Below, in pieces: positions 47,366 through 56,597 of a DNA stretch of 64,000 nucleotides. Below the pieces are notes generated by a model that had not been told where the DNA came from, did not search any database, and was given only the letters and a program-made list of their open reading frames with translations. This DNA comes from Vreelandella halophila (GTDB lineage: Bacteria; Pseudomonadota; Gammaproteobacteria; Pseudomonadales; Oleiphilaceae). The stretch lies in contig NZ_WMEX01000004.1 of NCBI RefSeq assembly GCF_009856365.1, positions 124,001 to 188,000 of the forward strand. The letters are read 5' to 3'. The translations under genes were made by a program, and so were the position numbers. Each line of letters opens with the position of its first letter. Positions within the stretch are counted from its first letter, which is position 1.

Positions 47366-49305
47366 CAGTGCGTTCTCCGTTGCTCGTCATACCAGGCCTG
47401 GAACATCAATATCCCCCAGAGTTCAAAGCTGTAATCCTCACGCCCGCTCACATGCTCGTTCCAGAGCCAGCGTATGGGCTGCGGGCGCCACCAGCCCTGC
47501 TCCCTCAGCCGCTGCTCACCGAGCAGGGCTTCCGCCCAGTCACGCAACGGGCCACGCAGCCACTGCCCCACCGGAACCGCAAAACCCTGTTTGGGCCGGT
47601 CGATCAGTTCCCTGGGCACATGCCGGTACAACACATCCCTGAGCACCTGCTTGCCGTTGCCACCGCTGTAATTCAAATGGGCAGGAAGTCCCATGGCGAA
47701 TTCCACAACACGCCGGTCCAGTAAGGGGATGCGCGTTTCAAGGCTGCACGCCATGGCGGCCCGATCCACTTTGGTGAGAATATCATCCGGAAGGTACCAG
47801 TTCAGATCCCGCCACATCAGGGTCTTGAGCGGATCATCCCCGAGTTCACTCGGCGTGGCGGCGGTAAGTGCATAGGCCGGTTCCCGCGCACCATGCAGCG
47901 CTTCCCCAGGTGCTGGCCAGAATGAGACACGCTGGCGATAGAACTCAGACAGGTCCCCCGCCCCGGCAATACAGGCTTCGGCCACCAGACGGCGCCGGAT
48001 CGCGCCGGCGGAACGCCCCCATTGGGAAGGCGCCAGCGTGCGGATAAGCTGAGCCGTAAGGGAGCGCGGAAACCGCGCAAGCAGACGCCTCAAGCGCGAC
48101 GAAGTCCCCCACTGCGCCTGCCAGGCCTGCTCCGTTGCCCAGTAGCGGGGATAGCCGCAGAACAGCTCGTCGCCCCCGTCACCGGACAGGGAAACGGTGA
48201 CGTGCTCCCGGGTTAGCCGGCTGATCAGGTAAGTAGGGATCTGCGAAGAATCCGCGAAGGGTTCGTCGTAAATACGCGGAATATCGGGAATCAGCGGTAG
48301 TGCATCTTCCGGCGTTACATAGAGTTCCGTGTGGTCGGTGCCCAGATGACGCGCCACCGCTGCCGCATGCTCCGCCTCGTTAAAGCCCGGTTCGTCAAAG
48401 CCGATGCTGAAGGTGCGCACCGGCCGCGAGGCCTGCTTCTGCATCAGGGCCACCACCGTGGACGAATCCACACCCCCTGAAAGGAAGGCGCCGAGGGGCA
48501 CATCCGAGACCATCTGGTCACCAATGACATCCTCCAGAAGCGATTCAAGCTGACGGGAAGCCTCCTGGGCCGTACCGGGCCAGTGATTACAGATGAAGGA
48601 TTCCAGTACCCAGTACTGTTTCGGCTCCGGCCAAACCTGAGCCCTGGTGTTTTTAAGGTCCAGCGCGATATAGGACGCCGGCGGGAGCTTGCGGATATCT
48701 CGATAAATGGAATAAGGCGCCGGAATCAGATTATGGCGAAGCAACAGGGGCAACACAGTATCGTCGATCTCCCCCTGCCAGTCCGGATGCTGCCTGAGTG
48801 CCTTGAGCTCCGAACCAAACAGAAAGGTATTGCCCTGCCATCCGTAATAGAGCGGTTTCTCACCCATGCGGTCGCGTGCCAGGTAAAGGCGCTGCTCGCG
48901 CCGATCCGTGAGCGCGAAGGCAAACATGCCATTGAAACGGTCCAGCGCGCCCTCAATACCCCAGTGCTCAAACCCGGCCAGCATCACTTCCGTGTCCGAA
49001 TGGCCACGAAAGACTTCACCCGATGCTTCAAGATCCTTCCGCAGCGCATTGAAATTGTAAATCTCGCCATTGAAGGCGATGACGTAACGCCCGGATGGCG
49101 ACGTCATGGGCTGGGCGCCGGCGGGAGATAGATCCTGGATCGACAGGCGCCGGTGGATCAGCCCCAGTCCGGTGGTTTCATCGGCCCATGCCCCCTCGGC
49201 GTCGGGGCCGCGATGCTGGAGTTCCTGGCCCATCGCAGCCAACACAGCATTGTGCCCTTCAACCCTCGCGCCATTCAGTGGCCAGAAGCCAGCCAGTCCA
49301 CACAT
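47365..49305 (-). CDS. asnB: Asparagine synthase-like glutamine amidotransferase
   Basis: 646-residue class II glutamine amidotransferase plus synthase domain. The N-terminal nucleophile Cys2 (MCGLAGFW) is intact. The ATP-pyrophosphatase P-loop is SGGVDSS (276-282) and the second block is SLSGDGGDELFCGYPRY. A homologue is a fixed member of exosortase-A loci, where it is thought to amidate a sugar acid or make an amide linkage rather than free asparagine. It is coupled by 1-base overlap to the GNAT gene. Confidence 0.92.
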   Translation of the reverse strand: MCGLAGFWPLNGARVEGHNAVLAAMGQELQHRGPDAEGAWADETTGLGLIHRRLSIQDLSPAGAQPMTSPSGRYVIAFNGEIYNFNALRKDLEASGEVFRGHSDTEVMLAGFEHWGIEGALDRFNGMFAFALTDRREQRLYLARDRMGEKPLYYGWQGNTFLFGSELKALRQHPDWQGEIDDTVLPLLLRHNLIPAPYSIYRDIRKLPPASYIALDLKNTRAQVWPEPKQYWVLESFICNHWPGTAQEASRQLESLLEDVIGDQMVSDVPLGAFLSGGVDSSTVVALMQKQASRPVRTFSIGFDEPGFNEAEHAAAVARHLGTDHTELYVTPEDALPLIPDIPRIYDEPFADSSQIPTYLISRLTREHVTVSLSGDGGDELFCGYPRYWATEQAWQAQWGTSSRLRRLLARFPRSLTAQLIRTLAPSQWGRSAGAIRRRLVAEACIAGAGDLSEFYRQRVSFWPAPGEALHGAREPAYALTAATPSELGDDPLKTLMWRDLNWYLPDDILTKVDRAAMACSLETRIPLLDRRVVEFAMGLPAHLNYSGGNGKQVLRDVLYRHVPRELIDRPKQGFAVPVGQWLRGPLRDWAEALLGEQRLREQGWWRPQPIRWLWNEHVSGREDYSFELWGILMFQAWYDEQRRTH

Positions 49306-49429
49306 CCTTTGCTCCCTGTTTCATTAGTCGTCGGCTGCCGAAGCAGACGCTGGATAAGCCATAAAGCTTCATTTCCGTAGATGGCTTAGATTGATGTAGC
49401 TCCAGAGCCAGCAATTTGGCCATGCATCA

Positions 49430-50542
49430 TCAGACAATGTCGTTATACAGATTCCTTAATTTAGTAGCCGGCCTGTGGATCGAGAAGCGTTCTACTGCCT
49501 CGGCTTGGTACTCCAGGAACGCCTCTTTGCGTTGGGGCAATTCGTTAAGATCGGCCAAAATATGGTCCAGCAAGGATTCGCTGTCTCCATTTCGGCTGAT
49601 CCTTGCAGGAGTACCTTCCAAGACCTCTCTAAGACCTACGCAATCGCTTCCAACAATGGGGACACCCGAGGCAAGCGCTTCCATTGCCAGAAGACCGCAG
49701 GCCTCCCAGCGTGATGGCATCGCCACGAGATCAACGCCCTTCAGTGCCGCAGCCATATCGTTCGTCTGTTCTGCCTGATGAAAATAGGATCCCAGCCCCT
49801 TTTCCTGAAGATACTGATAATCCTCTCTTATGAAACCGCCCCAACCAAACGTGATTACATGGGGCATTGAACCTAGAAGCTGCCTGCTGCGGATCTGCTC
49901 AATCGTATCAACCAATAGACGGAAACCCTTCTGGCTCATGAAGCGCCCGAAAAAGCCAATGAGCGGTATCGATTCATCCAGGCCGAATTCACTCCGAAGA
50001 TTTCTCGCCCTCCCTTCCTGGAAATACTCGGTATCCACGCCGTGCAGGATTCCGTGGAGCCTCTCCTCCCTAACCCGCGGGAAAAAGCTCTTTAGATTGT
50101 TCTTCGCATCCTCCGTGACCGTGTGGATTGCCGTCATCCTTGTGAACAGCAAACTCATGGCCGCTTTCGTGACATGGCCCTTAACCCCGCTGAACTGCGC
50201 AGACAGGAAGACATCATGGGCGGTCATCAAATGGGGCGTCCTCAGCCCGGTCCGCCCTATTTCGGTCAGCAACCCGGCTGAGAACCCATGGGAATGAATA
50301 AGATCAAAATCACCACGCCTTAACAGACAGCGAATCTGGCGAACGAAACGTGAATATCCCTGTTCGGCAGTGATCAGTCTGAAACGACCAGAAGGCAAAA
50401 ACTCATCCAGATAATCGGAAAGCCCTGCATCTGGGGCGATCAACGTGAACTGACAATCCGAAAAACAGTTTTGACCAAAAACGTACCGGAAGAAGGTTCG
50501 GATACCGCCACCCGGTTGGAGAGCGGTCATCAATATATCCAC
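49430..50542 (-). CDS. GT4-family glycosyltransferase
   Basis: 370-residue GT-B enzyme. The N-terminal part (MDILMTALQPGGGIRTFFRY) has the usual glycine-rich acceptor loop. LIGFFGRFMSQKGFRLLVD starts the donor domain, and MPSRWEACGLLAMEALASG holds the E-x7-E site. It probably adds a hexose or deoxyhexose to the repeat unit. It lies 50 bases downstream of another GT4 gene on the same strand. Confidence 0.9.
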   Translation of the reverse strand: MDILMTALQPGGGIRTFFRYVFGQNCFSDCQFTLIAPDAGLSDYLDEFLPSGRFRLITAEQGYSRFVRQIRCLLRRGDFDLIHSHGFSAGLLTEIGRTGLRTPHLMTAHDVFLSAQFSGVKGHVTKAAMSLLFTRMTAIHTVTEDAKNNLKSFFPRVREERLHGILHGVDTEYFQEGRARNLRSEFGLDESIPLIGFFGRFMSQKGFRLLVDTIEQIRSRQLLGSMPHVITFGWGGFIREDYQYLQEKGLGSYFHQAEQTNDMAAALKGVDLVAMPSRWEACGLLAMEALASGVPIVGSDCVGLREVLEGTPARISRNGDSESLLDHILADLNELPQRKEAFLEYQAEAVERFSIHRPATKLRNLYNDIV

Positions 50543-50592
50543 AGATTACTTGATCCCTTAATCTTGTTATCGCGATAGGTTACCAGGTGGTA

Positions 50593-51639
50593 TCACGGGG
50601 CTATTTTCCTGTATAACCTCTCCCATTCGGTTCGGATTGCCTCCGGCCTCAACGCTTCTGCTGCCCAAGCCTTACCGTTATCAGCCATCACTTGCCATCC
50701 TTCAGCATCACCAAGGATCGCTCTTACCGCATCCACCATCGCCGCGACATCACCGACAGGGAAAGTAACCCCTGCCCGGCTGTTTCGGGCGATATCCGGT
50801 ATTCCGGCAACGTCGGATGCGACAAAGGGCGTTCCGCACGCGCATGCCTCAAGAAGCACGGTTGGAAAGGCTTCCGAGTAGGATGGCAGGATTAACAGCT
50901 TGGCGGACCGCAGGATAGATTGAACCTCTCTTTCCCCAAGCCAAGGATAAAGCTGACATTGACCCTCTACGGTGGGGTTCAGAGTATTCGTATAGCACTC
51001 AAAACGCGCGATATCTGCCAAGTCCTCAGCCGCACGCACCATGTCACCCACACCTTTTTCCCAACTCCAGCGCCCGAAAAAGACGACGTCCCCCGTACGG
51101 TCGTGCAGGCTTCCTGGGGAGTCCGACCTTATCCATGTCTCATCGATGGCATTCGGAATAACAAATAAAGCGTCGTGAGCGCAGAATACAGTTTCAAAAT
51201 CTGTCCTGAGCTTCTCACTAAGGAATACATGGGCTTCTACTGAGCGCCACGTCAACACAATTAATGCAACTGGAAAAAAACGGGGCAGATAAGCCCGAAC
51301 CACATCCGAGCTCTTGTGGTGTTGAATGCACAGCGGGAGCCCGGCTAGTTTTGAGAACCAGATATAGGGCAGCGTTCTTACGGCATCACCGGACGAACCC
51401 ACTATGACGTGCACAACGTCGTAGGATTTCCTTATGCGGTACAAACCGAACAAAAAGCTTAGAAGGCTTTGGAGATAGGTTCTCACGGCCCGCGATTTTG
51501 GCCTATAGCAGTGATGAAATACATGGAGGTCCATCCCGGGATAGGCCTGCCTCAGTGTTTCGGTCACCTTGACGACACCACCATTCATCCTTGGTGAGTA
51601 ACCAACTACGAGAACCCTGGGTGTTTCATCACTACCCAT
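50593..51639 (-). CDS. GT4-family glycosyltransferase
   Basis: 348-residue GT-B enzyme. The N-terminal motif is VVGYSPRMNGGVVKVTETL and the donor site is LPSYSEAFPTVLLEACACG. ATG 51639 overlaps the upstream stop by 8 bases, and a start at 51681 would extend it by 14 residues with no fold support. HHYKSSDV-type residues differ: IQHHKSSDVVRAYLPRFF is present near the middle, as in many capsule glycosyltransferases. Confidence 0.9.
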   Translation of the reverse strand: MGSDETPRVLVVGYSPRMNGGVVKVTETLRQAYPGMDLHVFHHCYRPKSRAVRTYLQSLLSFLFGLYRIRKSYDVVHVIVGSSGDAVRTLPYIWFSKLAGLPLCIQHHKSSDVVRAYLPRFFPVALIVLTWRSVEAHVFLSEKLRTDFETVFCAHDALFVIPNAIDETWIRSDSPGSLHDRTGDVVFFGRWSWEKGVGDMVRAAEDLADIARFECYTNTLNPTVEGQCQLYPWLGEREVQSILRSAKLLILPSYSEAFPTVLLEACACGTPFVASDVAGIPDIARNSRAGVTFPVGDVAAMVDAVRAILGDAEGWQVMADNGKAWAAEALRPEAIRTEWERLYRKIAP

Positions 51640-52621
51640 TTGGTTGAACTTCCTGTTTGAATTGGTTCGACCATTTCTCAATGTTTGAGACCGGGAGTGA
51701 AATGTCTATTGTACGCTCATCCAGAACCATTGATTTGAGTTCCTCGAATGGCCTATAGCGGTCAATCACGGGAAGGTTGATGTCCTTACCCATACTGTTC
51801 GCCCTGTGATCGACGCCTATAATGGTCGCTCGGCGCCTGTGCTTCAGTGCGTAGATCCCGCCATGAAGCCGATTGCCAACGTAATCCAGCGCCAGGGATG
51901 AATCGCTCAGTAGCCGGTTATACGCCCTCAAGGTTGGCGGAATAAACTGGAAATGACGATCAAAGCCTAAACTCCGGACGTAGTCCAGATCCCCGGAGCC
52001 CTGACACCAGAAAAAGCGGTTAGCGTACCTGGAACAGACCAGGTCAAGAAGCTCGGCGTCCCTTTCTTCATTGCGGCTGTAATCCGTAAGCACGCAAACG
52101 GCTGACTCACTTGGGGTTTGTGGAATACTGGCACAATGATCGGGCGTAAGGCTCCAACAGGTCGGACAGCCGGTGTTCAGCACATTGTCAAAACCAATCT
52201 CCCTGAGCCGACTTTCAGTATAGGAATCCCGTACCGAATGGTAACGCTGAGAATCAAGCAGACGGTTCAATAACCATCTTGTGTAGAAATCCGTTTTCCG
52301 GGAGGCCTGACTCCGCCACCCGATACCCATAAGCACCACGGGCTTCAGCTTGAATGCGTCAATAAAGCCTACATTCCATTGCTTAATCAGCCCCATATGG
52401 GCATGGAGCAGGTTCGTCCCGCAAGCGATGTTATAGCAAAGCTGCTTTTGAATGCGATAACTGGTTCTGCTCAACTTCTCGTGGGTCGGGAAGTAAAACG
52501 CCTGCGCGTTCAACAGTGAATTCAGGACCTCCCTGGCCGACTCCATGATGATGAGATCACCCGTATTCTCAGTCGCAATGCTTGTATCCAGAATACCCAC
52601 TTTTACGGTGCCATCTGTCAT
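51632..52621 (-). CDS. Polysaccharide pyruvyl transferase family protein
   Basis: 329-residue protein of the CsaB/WcaK pyruvyl transferase family, which adds ketal pyruvate to sugars using phosphoenolpyruvate. TENTGDLIIMESAREVL begins the first domain, and VGNRLHGGIYALKHRRRATI with VDHRANSMGKD forms the family's C-terminal signature (the RLHG motif is intact). It is the first minus-strand gene in the 52.6-36.9 kb run and is divergent from the secreted protein gene at 52854. Confidence 0.88.
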   Translation of the reverse strand: MTDGTVKVGILDTSIATENTGDLIIMESAREVLNSLLNAQAFYFPTHEKLSRTSYRIQKQLCYNIACGTNLLHAHMGLIKQWNVGFIDAFKLKPVVLMGIGWRSQASRKTDFYTRWLLNRLLDSQRYHSVRDSYTESRLREIGFDNVLNTGCPTCWSLTPDHCASIPQTPSESAVCVLTDYSRNEERDAELLDLVCSRYANRFFWCQGSGDLDYVRSLGFDRHFQFIPPTLRAYNRLLSDSSLALDYVGNRLHGGIYALKHRRRATIIGVDHRANSMGKDINLPVIDRYRPFEELKSMVLDERTIDISLPVSNIEKWSNQFKQEVQPNG

Positions 52622-52660
52622 TTGAATCCTTTTATCAGTTCGTCAAAATTCACCATCTCC

Positions 52661-52719
52661 AAAGGAGGCGAGTCATGAGCATGAGTGATGCGGTCCCAAA
52701 CCCCGGGGCGAACCCCTGA
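52661..52719 (+). other. Strong ribosome site followed by a 14-codon open frame
   Basis: AAAGGAGG (52661-52668) lies 6 bases before an ATG at 52675, whose frame stops at 52717-52719. The peptide would be MSMSDAVPNPGANP. It sits in the 232-base gap between divergent genes, about 135 bases before the secreted-protein gene. A leader peptide or a decayed gene start is possible. No attenuator hairpin was identified downstream. Confidence 0.25.
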
Positions 52720-52853
52720 AAATCGCGGGCAATGAGTGCGCAGGCTATAACAAACTGTAACGGATAACAGGCTTGTAACCTACCGCTGATCGATTTAACT
52801 TGATTTAACGGCATAGGTTGCCTGCCACCTAAACCCCTTTTTGGAGTTTCGAC

Positions 52854-54272
52854 ATGAATACGCTTGGCTTCCGGAAAATCGCCTGCCTTCTCTCGGCTTG
52901 CTTCGCATTCGCTACAGCCTATGGCCAACCCAACATCTCCGCCGTTGAACCTGTCGATCGGGCCGAGGACGAGGGAACTCAGTTCTTCCGGGTTACCGGA
53001 TCCGGCTTCGGGGACAAGCAGCAAGGCCCCCCCGTACTGCATGACTTCGGCACATACACTTTTGAAAATGGCGAGAGGAACGATTTCCAGGGAAACTTCT
53101 TTTCTCATGGACAGTACATGCACGACGCCAACGACGACCCCATGCGCATCTGGGACGGCGTCGGAACCCCCGGGGGGGCTATTGATCGGGCGCCGACCGC
53201 TTTTATCCGAGACGGTGACCACAGACATGAAGCCGTTGGCGCCCATTATCGTATGCGTGGAGGCGCTTTCGTTGGCCTCCCAATGGCTTACGGCGGGGAT
53301 CATGACCTGGATCCGGACTTGAGGCGATTCGCCCGCCCCGACGGCAACACCCAAATATACGTGTCCTGGTGGATTCGAACTGAATTTCATCCTAACCGCC
53401 ATGTAAAAATAAAGCCGACCGGAATTGACGGCAACTTCGACTTTGGGGAGTCCGAATTAACCCGCGGCGAGCGCTTTGTTGTTCCCGGCGGTGGGGCGCA
53501 AGGTATCGATGTCGATGGCTGGGTTATCGGCATCAACGACGACGGATGGCTCGAAGTGGAGTTTGACACCATGTCGAACCTCCTGCGCCTCGCGGGCAAA
53601 ACGCTGGTTGGGCAATCGACTGGTGCAGAGGCTTACATTTCAGACGACACCGGAACGATTGAGTCATTCACCAGTCCAGAAAAATACGCGCGCATCTGGG
53701 AAACAGGCGGCGGCAACAGCGGCATTCGGGCCTCTTGGGCACTCGACAGAATCTATGTTGCTTCGAGCACGGGCCCTGGTGACGGGGGCAGGGACTATTT
53801 TCGACCCGACCTGACCCCCCAAGCCTGGAATTTAATGGAATTCATGATTGATAAATCTCGCGGCACTGCCGAGTACTGGGTTAATTTCGAAAAGAAAGGA
53901 AGCTTCAATTTTGACCCCTCAGTTGCCGAACACGTCGAATCCAGCCCAACCCTTCAAGTGGTAGGTCAAAATACTGGAGACTTTGGGCTAAATACCTTTG
54001 AAATCAGTGAACCCTACATGGATAGTACCTGGCAACGAGTTATTGTAGCCGATTCAAAAAACCTCGAGTCAGCAACCTCCTACGAGTTGCAGCGACCACT
54101 AAGTTGGTCCCGAAATAGCCTTGAATTCGCCTTTACTCGAGGTCAGCTACCCCCGGAGGATAACACCTATTATCTCTTTATTTTTGACCGCAATGGCACG
54201 AAAAATCCAGAGGGATACCCTCTCAAAGTGGTCTCCCCCCCGAATCCCCCGTCTATAGAGTCGATACAGTGA
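52854..54272 (+). CDS. Secreted protein of unknown function in the exopolysaccharide locus
   Basis: 472-residue exported protein. The signal peptide is about residues 1-24 (ACLLSACFAFATAYG). An IPT/Ig-like segment may begin the mature part (ISAVEPVDRAEDEGTQFFRV). The centre is rich in aromatic and acidic residues (VSWWIRTEFHPNRHVKIKPT, YFRPDLTPQAWNLMEFMIDK), as in jelly-roll/LamG-like carbohydrate-binding or lyase folds. A C-terminal segment ends in Pro-rich PPNPPSIESIQ, with no PEP-CTERM tail. GGAG precedes the ATG by 8 bases. Possibly a polymer-binding or polymer-processing protein (inference). Confidence 0.6.
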   Translation: MNTLGFRKIACLLSACFAFATAYGQPNISAVEPVDRAEDEGTQFFRVTGSGFGDKQQGPPVLHDFGTYTFENGERNDFQGNFFSHGQYMHDANDDPMRIWDGVGTPGGAIDRAPTAFIRDGDHRHEAVGAHYRMRGGAFVGLPMAYGGDHDLDPDLRRFARPDGNTQIYVSWWIRTEFHPNRHVKIKPTGIDGNFDFGESELTRGERFVVPGGGAQGIDVDGWVIGINDDGWLEVEFDTMSNLLRLAGKTLVGQSTGAEAYISDDTGTIESFTSPEKYARIWETGGGNSGIRASWALDRIYVASSTGPGDGGRDYFRPDLTPQAWNLMEFMIDKSRGTAEYWVNFEKKGSFNFDPSVAEHVESSPTLQVVGQNTGDFGLNTFEISEPYMDSTWQRVIVADSKNLESATSYELQRPLSWSRNSLEFAFTRGQLPPEDNTYYLFIFDRNGTKNPEGYPLKVVSPPNPPSIESIQ

Positions 54273-54351
54273 CAGGTTTGATCATTGTCTGGAGCACTCT
54301 GCCCGTTTGGGCGAACGTTCGAGCCTGGAACAGAGTGCCGCTTCACTGTCA
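54270..54351. repeat. Nested inverted repeats after the secreted-protein gene
   Basis: An inner perfect 8-base pair repeat (GCACTCTG at 54294-54301, CAGAGTGC at 54331-54338) is nested in an outer 6-base pair (TGACAG at 54270-54275, CTGTCA at 54346-54351). The loop contains CCCGTTTGGG and the palindrome CGAACGTTCG. It begins at the stop codon. It could be a terminator without a T-run or the remnant of a mobile element end. Confidence 0.4.
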
Positions 54352-54614
54352 GGATAGTTAGAACCTCATCCGATGTTAGTGTCCTACACTGGACCGGGGT
54401 AGTTAAGCTCAGACCCGTCTGCCGTCCGTGAATTCTTCTTATCAAGCATTGCAGGCGAGCTACTTTTTATTTACCTAATTGATTTTAATCGATATTTATA
54501 TTATCCCCAAGAAGTCAGACCCTAGCATCGGGTGGAATAATAATTCCTCGAATGTTATAACGAGCACTCCCTGATGGTCCTATGGTGTAAACCTATTCAA
54601 ATGTGAGTCTGCAA
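54352..54614. other. AT-rich non-coding stretch
   Basis: With the repeat before it, this makes a 342-base gap without a gene. Composition shifts to AT-rich after about 54465. TATTAT (54499-54504) is -10-like but has no good -35 partner. It probably holds the promoter of the glycosyltransferase at 54615. Confidence 0.5.
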
Positions 54615-55805
54615 ATGGAATGTGTAATCGTCTACAAGGAAGAATATCCATGGGATGTGCGGGTGGAGAAAATCGCACTCAGTTTGGCGAAGCATGGCTA
54701 CTCCGTCACAATCCTCGCTCGTAATCTACAGCAACGACCAACACTGGATTCTCAGGAATCAGTGAGAATCCAAAGGCTACCAAGATTTAAAGGGCTACCG
54801 AGGGCCCTACGCCAGCTTCTAAACCTACCTCTCTGGTTTAACCCGGTATGGCTTTGGCACCTTTTAACTGTACTACCTAAATCTAGCCCCTCAGCTCTTA
54901 TCATCCGGGATCTTCCACTTGCCAAGATCATCATACCCCTTAAAAAACTCCGAAAAATCCACACCGTCCTTGATATGGCCGAGTGTTATCCGTTGATGTA
55001 CAACTCAATCCAAACGTTTTCATCATCGAACGGTATGGGACAAAACCCCTTTAAAAACCCCCGCGTCGCGCAAAGGTATGAGCGTAAGGCGATACACCAC
55101 TTCGATCATATCTGGACCATGATCGAGGAGTCTCGCGAACGCACGATTCGAATGGGCATTCCGGACCATCGGGTCACCATAGTCAGTAATACCCCCCCAT
55201 TGGACAAAGTTCCGGGCGACAGGCCACCACATTCAGGGAAACAAGTACGAATCGTATATGTAGGTTTCTTGAGTCGACTGAGAGGCTTGGACACTCTGCT
55301 CCAAGGTGTCAACATATTCCTGAAGGACAACCTACGTGAACACATTAAAGTCGATATAATTGGCAAGGGAAGAGAAAAAGAAAGTTTGTCGCGCCTAATA
55401 AAAGAGTTGAAAATAAGTGATGTCGTCACCATTCACGGCTGGCTAGAACAAAAAGACGTTGATAACCTTCTCGCCAATGCGAATGTTGGCGCCTTGACTT
55501 ACCGCGACTGTGACCACTGGAACCACACGATTCCCAATAAAATATTCGATTATATGGCCTCATCGCTCCCCGTCCTGGCAACCCAAATTCGGCCAATATC
55601 GCGTATTATTCAAATCGCAGACTGCGGCGTAGTCTGTGAAGATCAGAACCCTCAAGACGTTGCAGATAAGCTTTCATTGTTGACTGATCCAATGGAACGC
55701 CAAAGGATGGGAAGCAATGGACGAACTGCAGTCATCGAGCGATACAATTGGGAGAATGACGAGTCACAGTTATTATTTGACATAAGTAGAATTTCGACCC
55801 AATAA
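54615..55805 (+). CDS. GT4-family glycosyltransferase
   Basis: 396-residue GT-B enzyme of AT-rich composition. It begins MECVIVYKEEYPWDVRVEKI, like WbuB/GT4 enzymes that act on lipid-linked sugars. The donor part has IVYVGFLSRLRGLDTLLQGV and ends with KIFDYMASSLPVLATQIRPI. A GTG at 54603 would add 4 residues. It converges with the PP-loop gene, 7 bases apart. Alone on the plus strand within the AT-rich block. Confidence 0.88.
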   Translation: MECVIVYKEEYPWDVRVEKIALSLAKHGYSVTILARNLQQRPTLDSQESVRIQRLPRFKGLPRALRQLLNLPLWFNPVWLWHLLTVLPKSSPSALIIRDLPLAKIIIPLKKLRKIHTVLDMAECYPLMYNSIQTFSSSNGMGQNPFKNPRVAQRYERKAIHHFDHIWTMIEESRERTIRMGIPDHRVTIVSNTPPLDKVPGDRPPHSGKQVRIVYVGFLSRLRGLDTLLQGVNIFLKDNLREHIKVDIIGKGREKESLSRLIKELKISDVVTIHGWLEQKDVDNLLANANVGALTYRDCDHWNHTIPNKIFDYMASSLPVLATQIRPISRIIQIADCGVVCEDQNPQDVADKLSLLTDPMERQRMGSNGRTAVIERYNWENDESQLLFDISRISTQ

Positions 55806-55812
55806 AAACAAT

Positions 55813-56586
55813 TCATTTTTTTAGTTCTGACTTGGTCTTTACTAGTACTGCATAGATCCTAGAGTATCTTTTTAGAAAACCTTTAATTCGCGGCAGTATT
55901 CTAAGATGGTATCTATACCTAGCTGATAAGGGCATTCGATAATCTAACCCCCTCTCCATCACAATGATACAGGGGCGGCAGGTCCCACATGGAGAGCCCG
56001 CCTTCGTCGGTGTATGGCAAAACCAGGTCAACTCCATCACATCCATGAATCCTTGCTTCTCACACCATTCCTTCATGTCAATTTTTGAATATTTTATCAA
56101 GGGGAATTCAAGGCTCTGAAAAAGAACACCAAAAGGATATTCTTCATCGTTATAGTGCTTTCGAAGGAATTCATTATCACTTTCCACAGATACTTCAATA
56201 CTATCCAGCCCTTCATGCCTGCAATATTCAGGGATCCATCTGTACTGATCACCGATATATCGAATCTTGATCAGTTCATTGTAGGCTTCTTGTATCTCCT
56301 CAACGGCTGGATAATCGTACCTGGATACAATCTTAGATTCGTAGAGTTGGCCTGAAACCCCGGGATGATTCTCTAACAGCTCACGCAAACGCCTCATTGC
56401 AGCAAGCTCGGATTCCGTCGATGGCCTCCCGGGATCTCGTATGTAATGGGGCTTCACATTCTTCCCGTCCGCTAAGAGTTTAATCACCCTGAACGTTGAA
56501 TCCCAACCACCAGTCCAGAAAACATCCACTGGTTCTTGGCTACGCTCTTCTTCACCATCGCCATTTTTAAAATCTGATTTACCCAC
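55813..56586 (-). CDS. PP-loop (ExsB/QueC-like) ATP pyrophosphatase
   Basis: 257-residue N-type ATP pyrophosphatase. The PP-loop reads WTGGWDST (24-31), equivalent to SGGxDS. A four-cysteine zinc site is visible at Cys190, Cys200, Cys203 and Cys206 (CHTPTKAGSPCGTCRPC), as in QueC. The rest of the protein differs from QueC and the setting is a capsule-like locus, so it probably activates a carboxylate for amide formation rather than making preQ0 (inference). It is downstream of the CapA-like gene by 11 bases. Confidence 0.8.
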   Translation of the reverse strand: MGKSDFKNGDGEEERSQEPVDVFWTGGWDSTFRVIKLLADGKNVKPHYIRDPGRPSTESELAAMRRLRELLENHPGVSGQLYESKIVSRYDYPAVEEIQEAYNELIKIRYIGDQYRWIPEYCRHEGLDSIEVSVESDNEFLRKHYNDEEYPFGVLFQSLEFPLIKYSKIDMKEWCEKQGFMDVMELTWFCHTPTKAGSPCGTCRPCIIVMERGLDYRMPLSARYRYHLRILPRIKGFLKRYSRIYAVLVKTKSELKK

Positions 56587-56597
56587 ACCAGTCTCAC

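Noticed and set aside
55813-56586. Calling the PP-loop protein QueC
   Set aside because: The Cys cluster and loop are alike, but the remaining sequence differs and no other queuosine genes are nearby.
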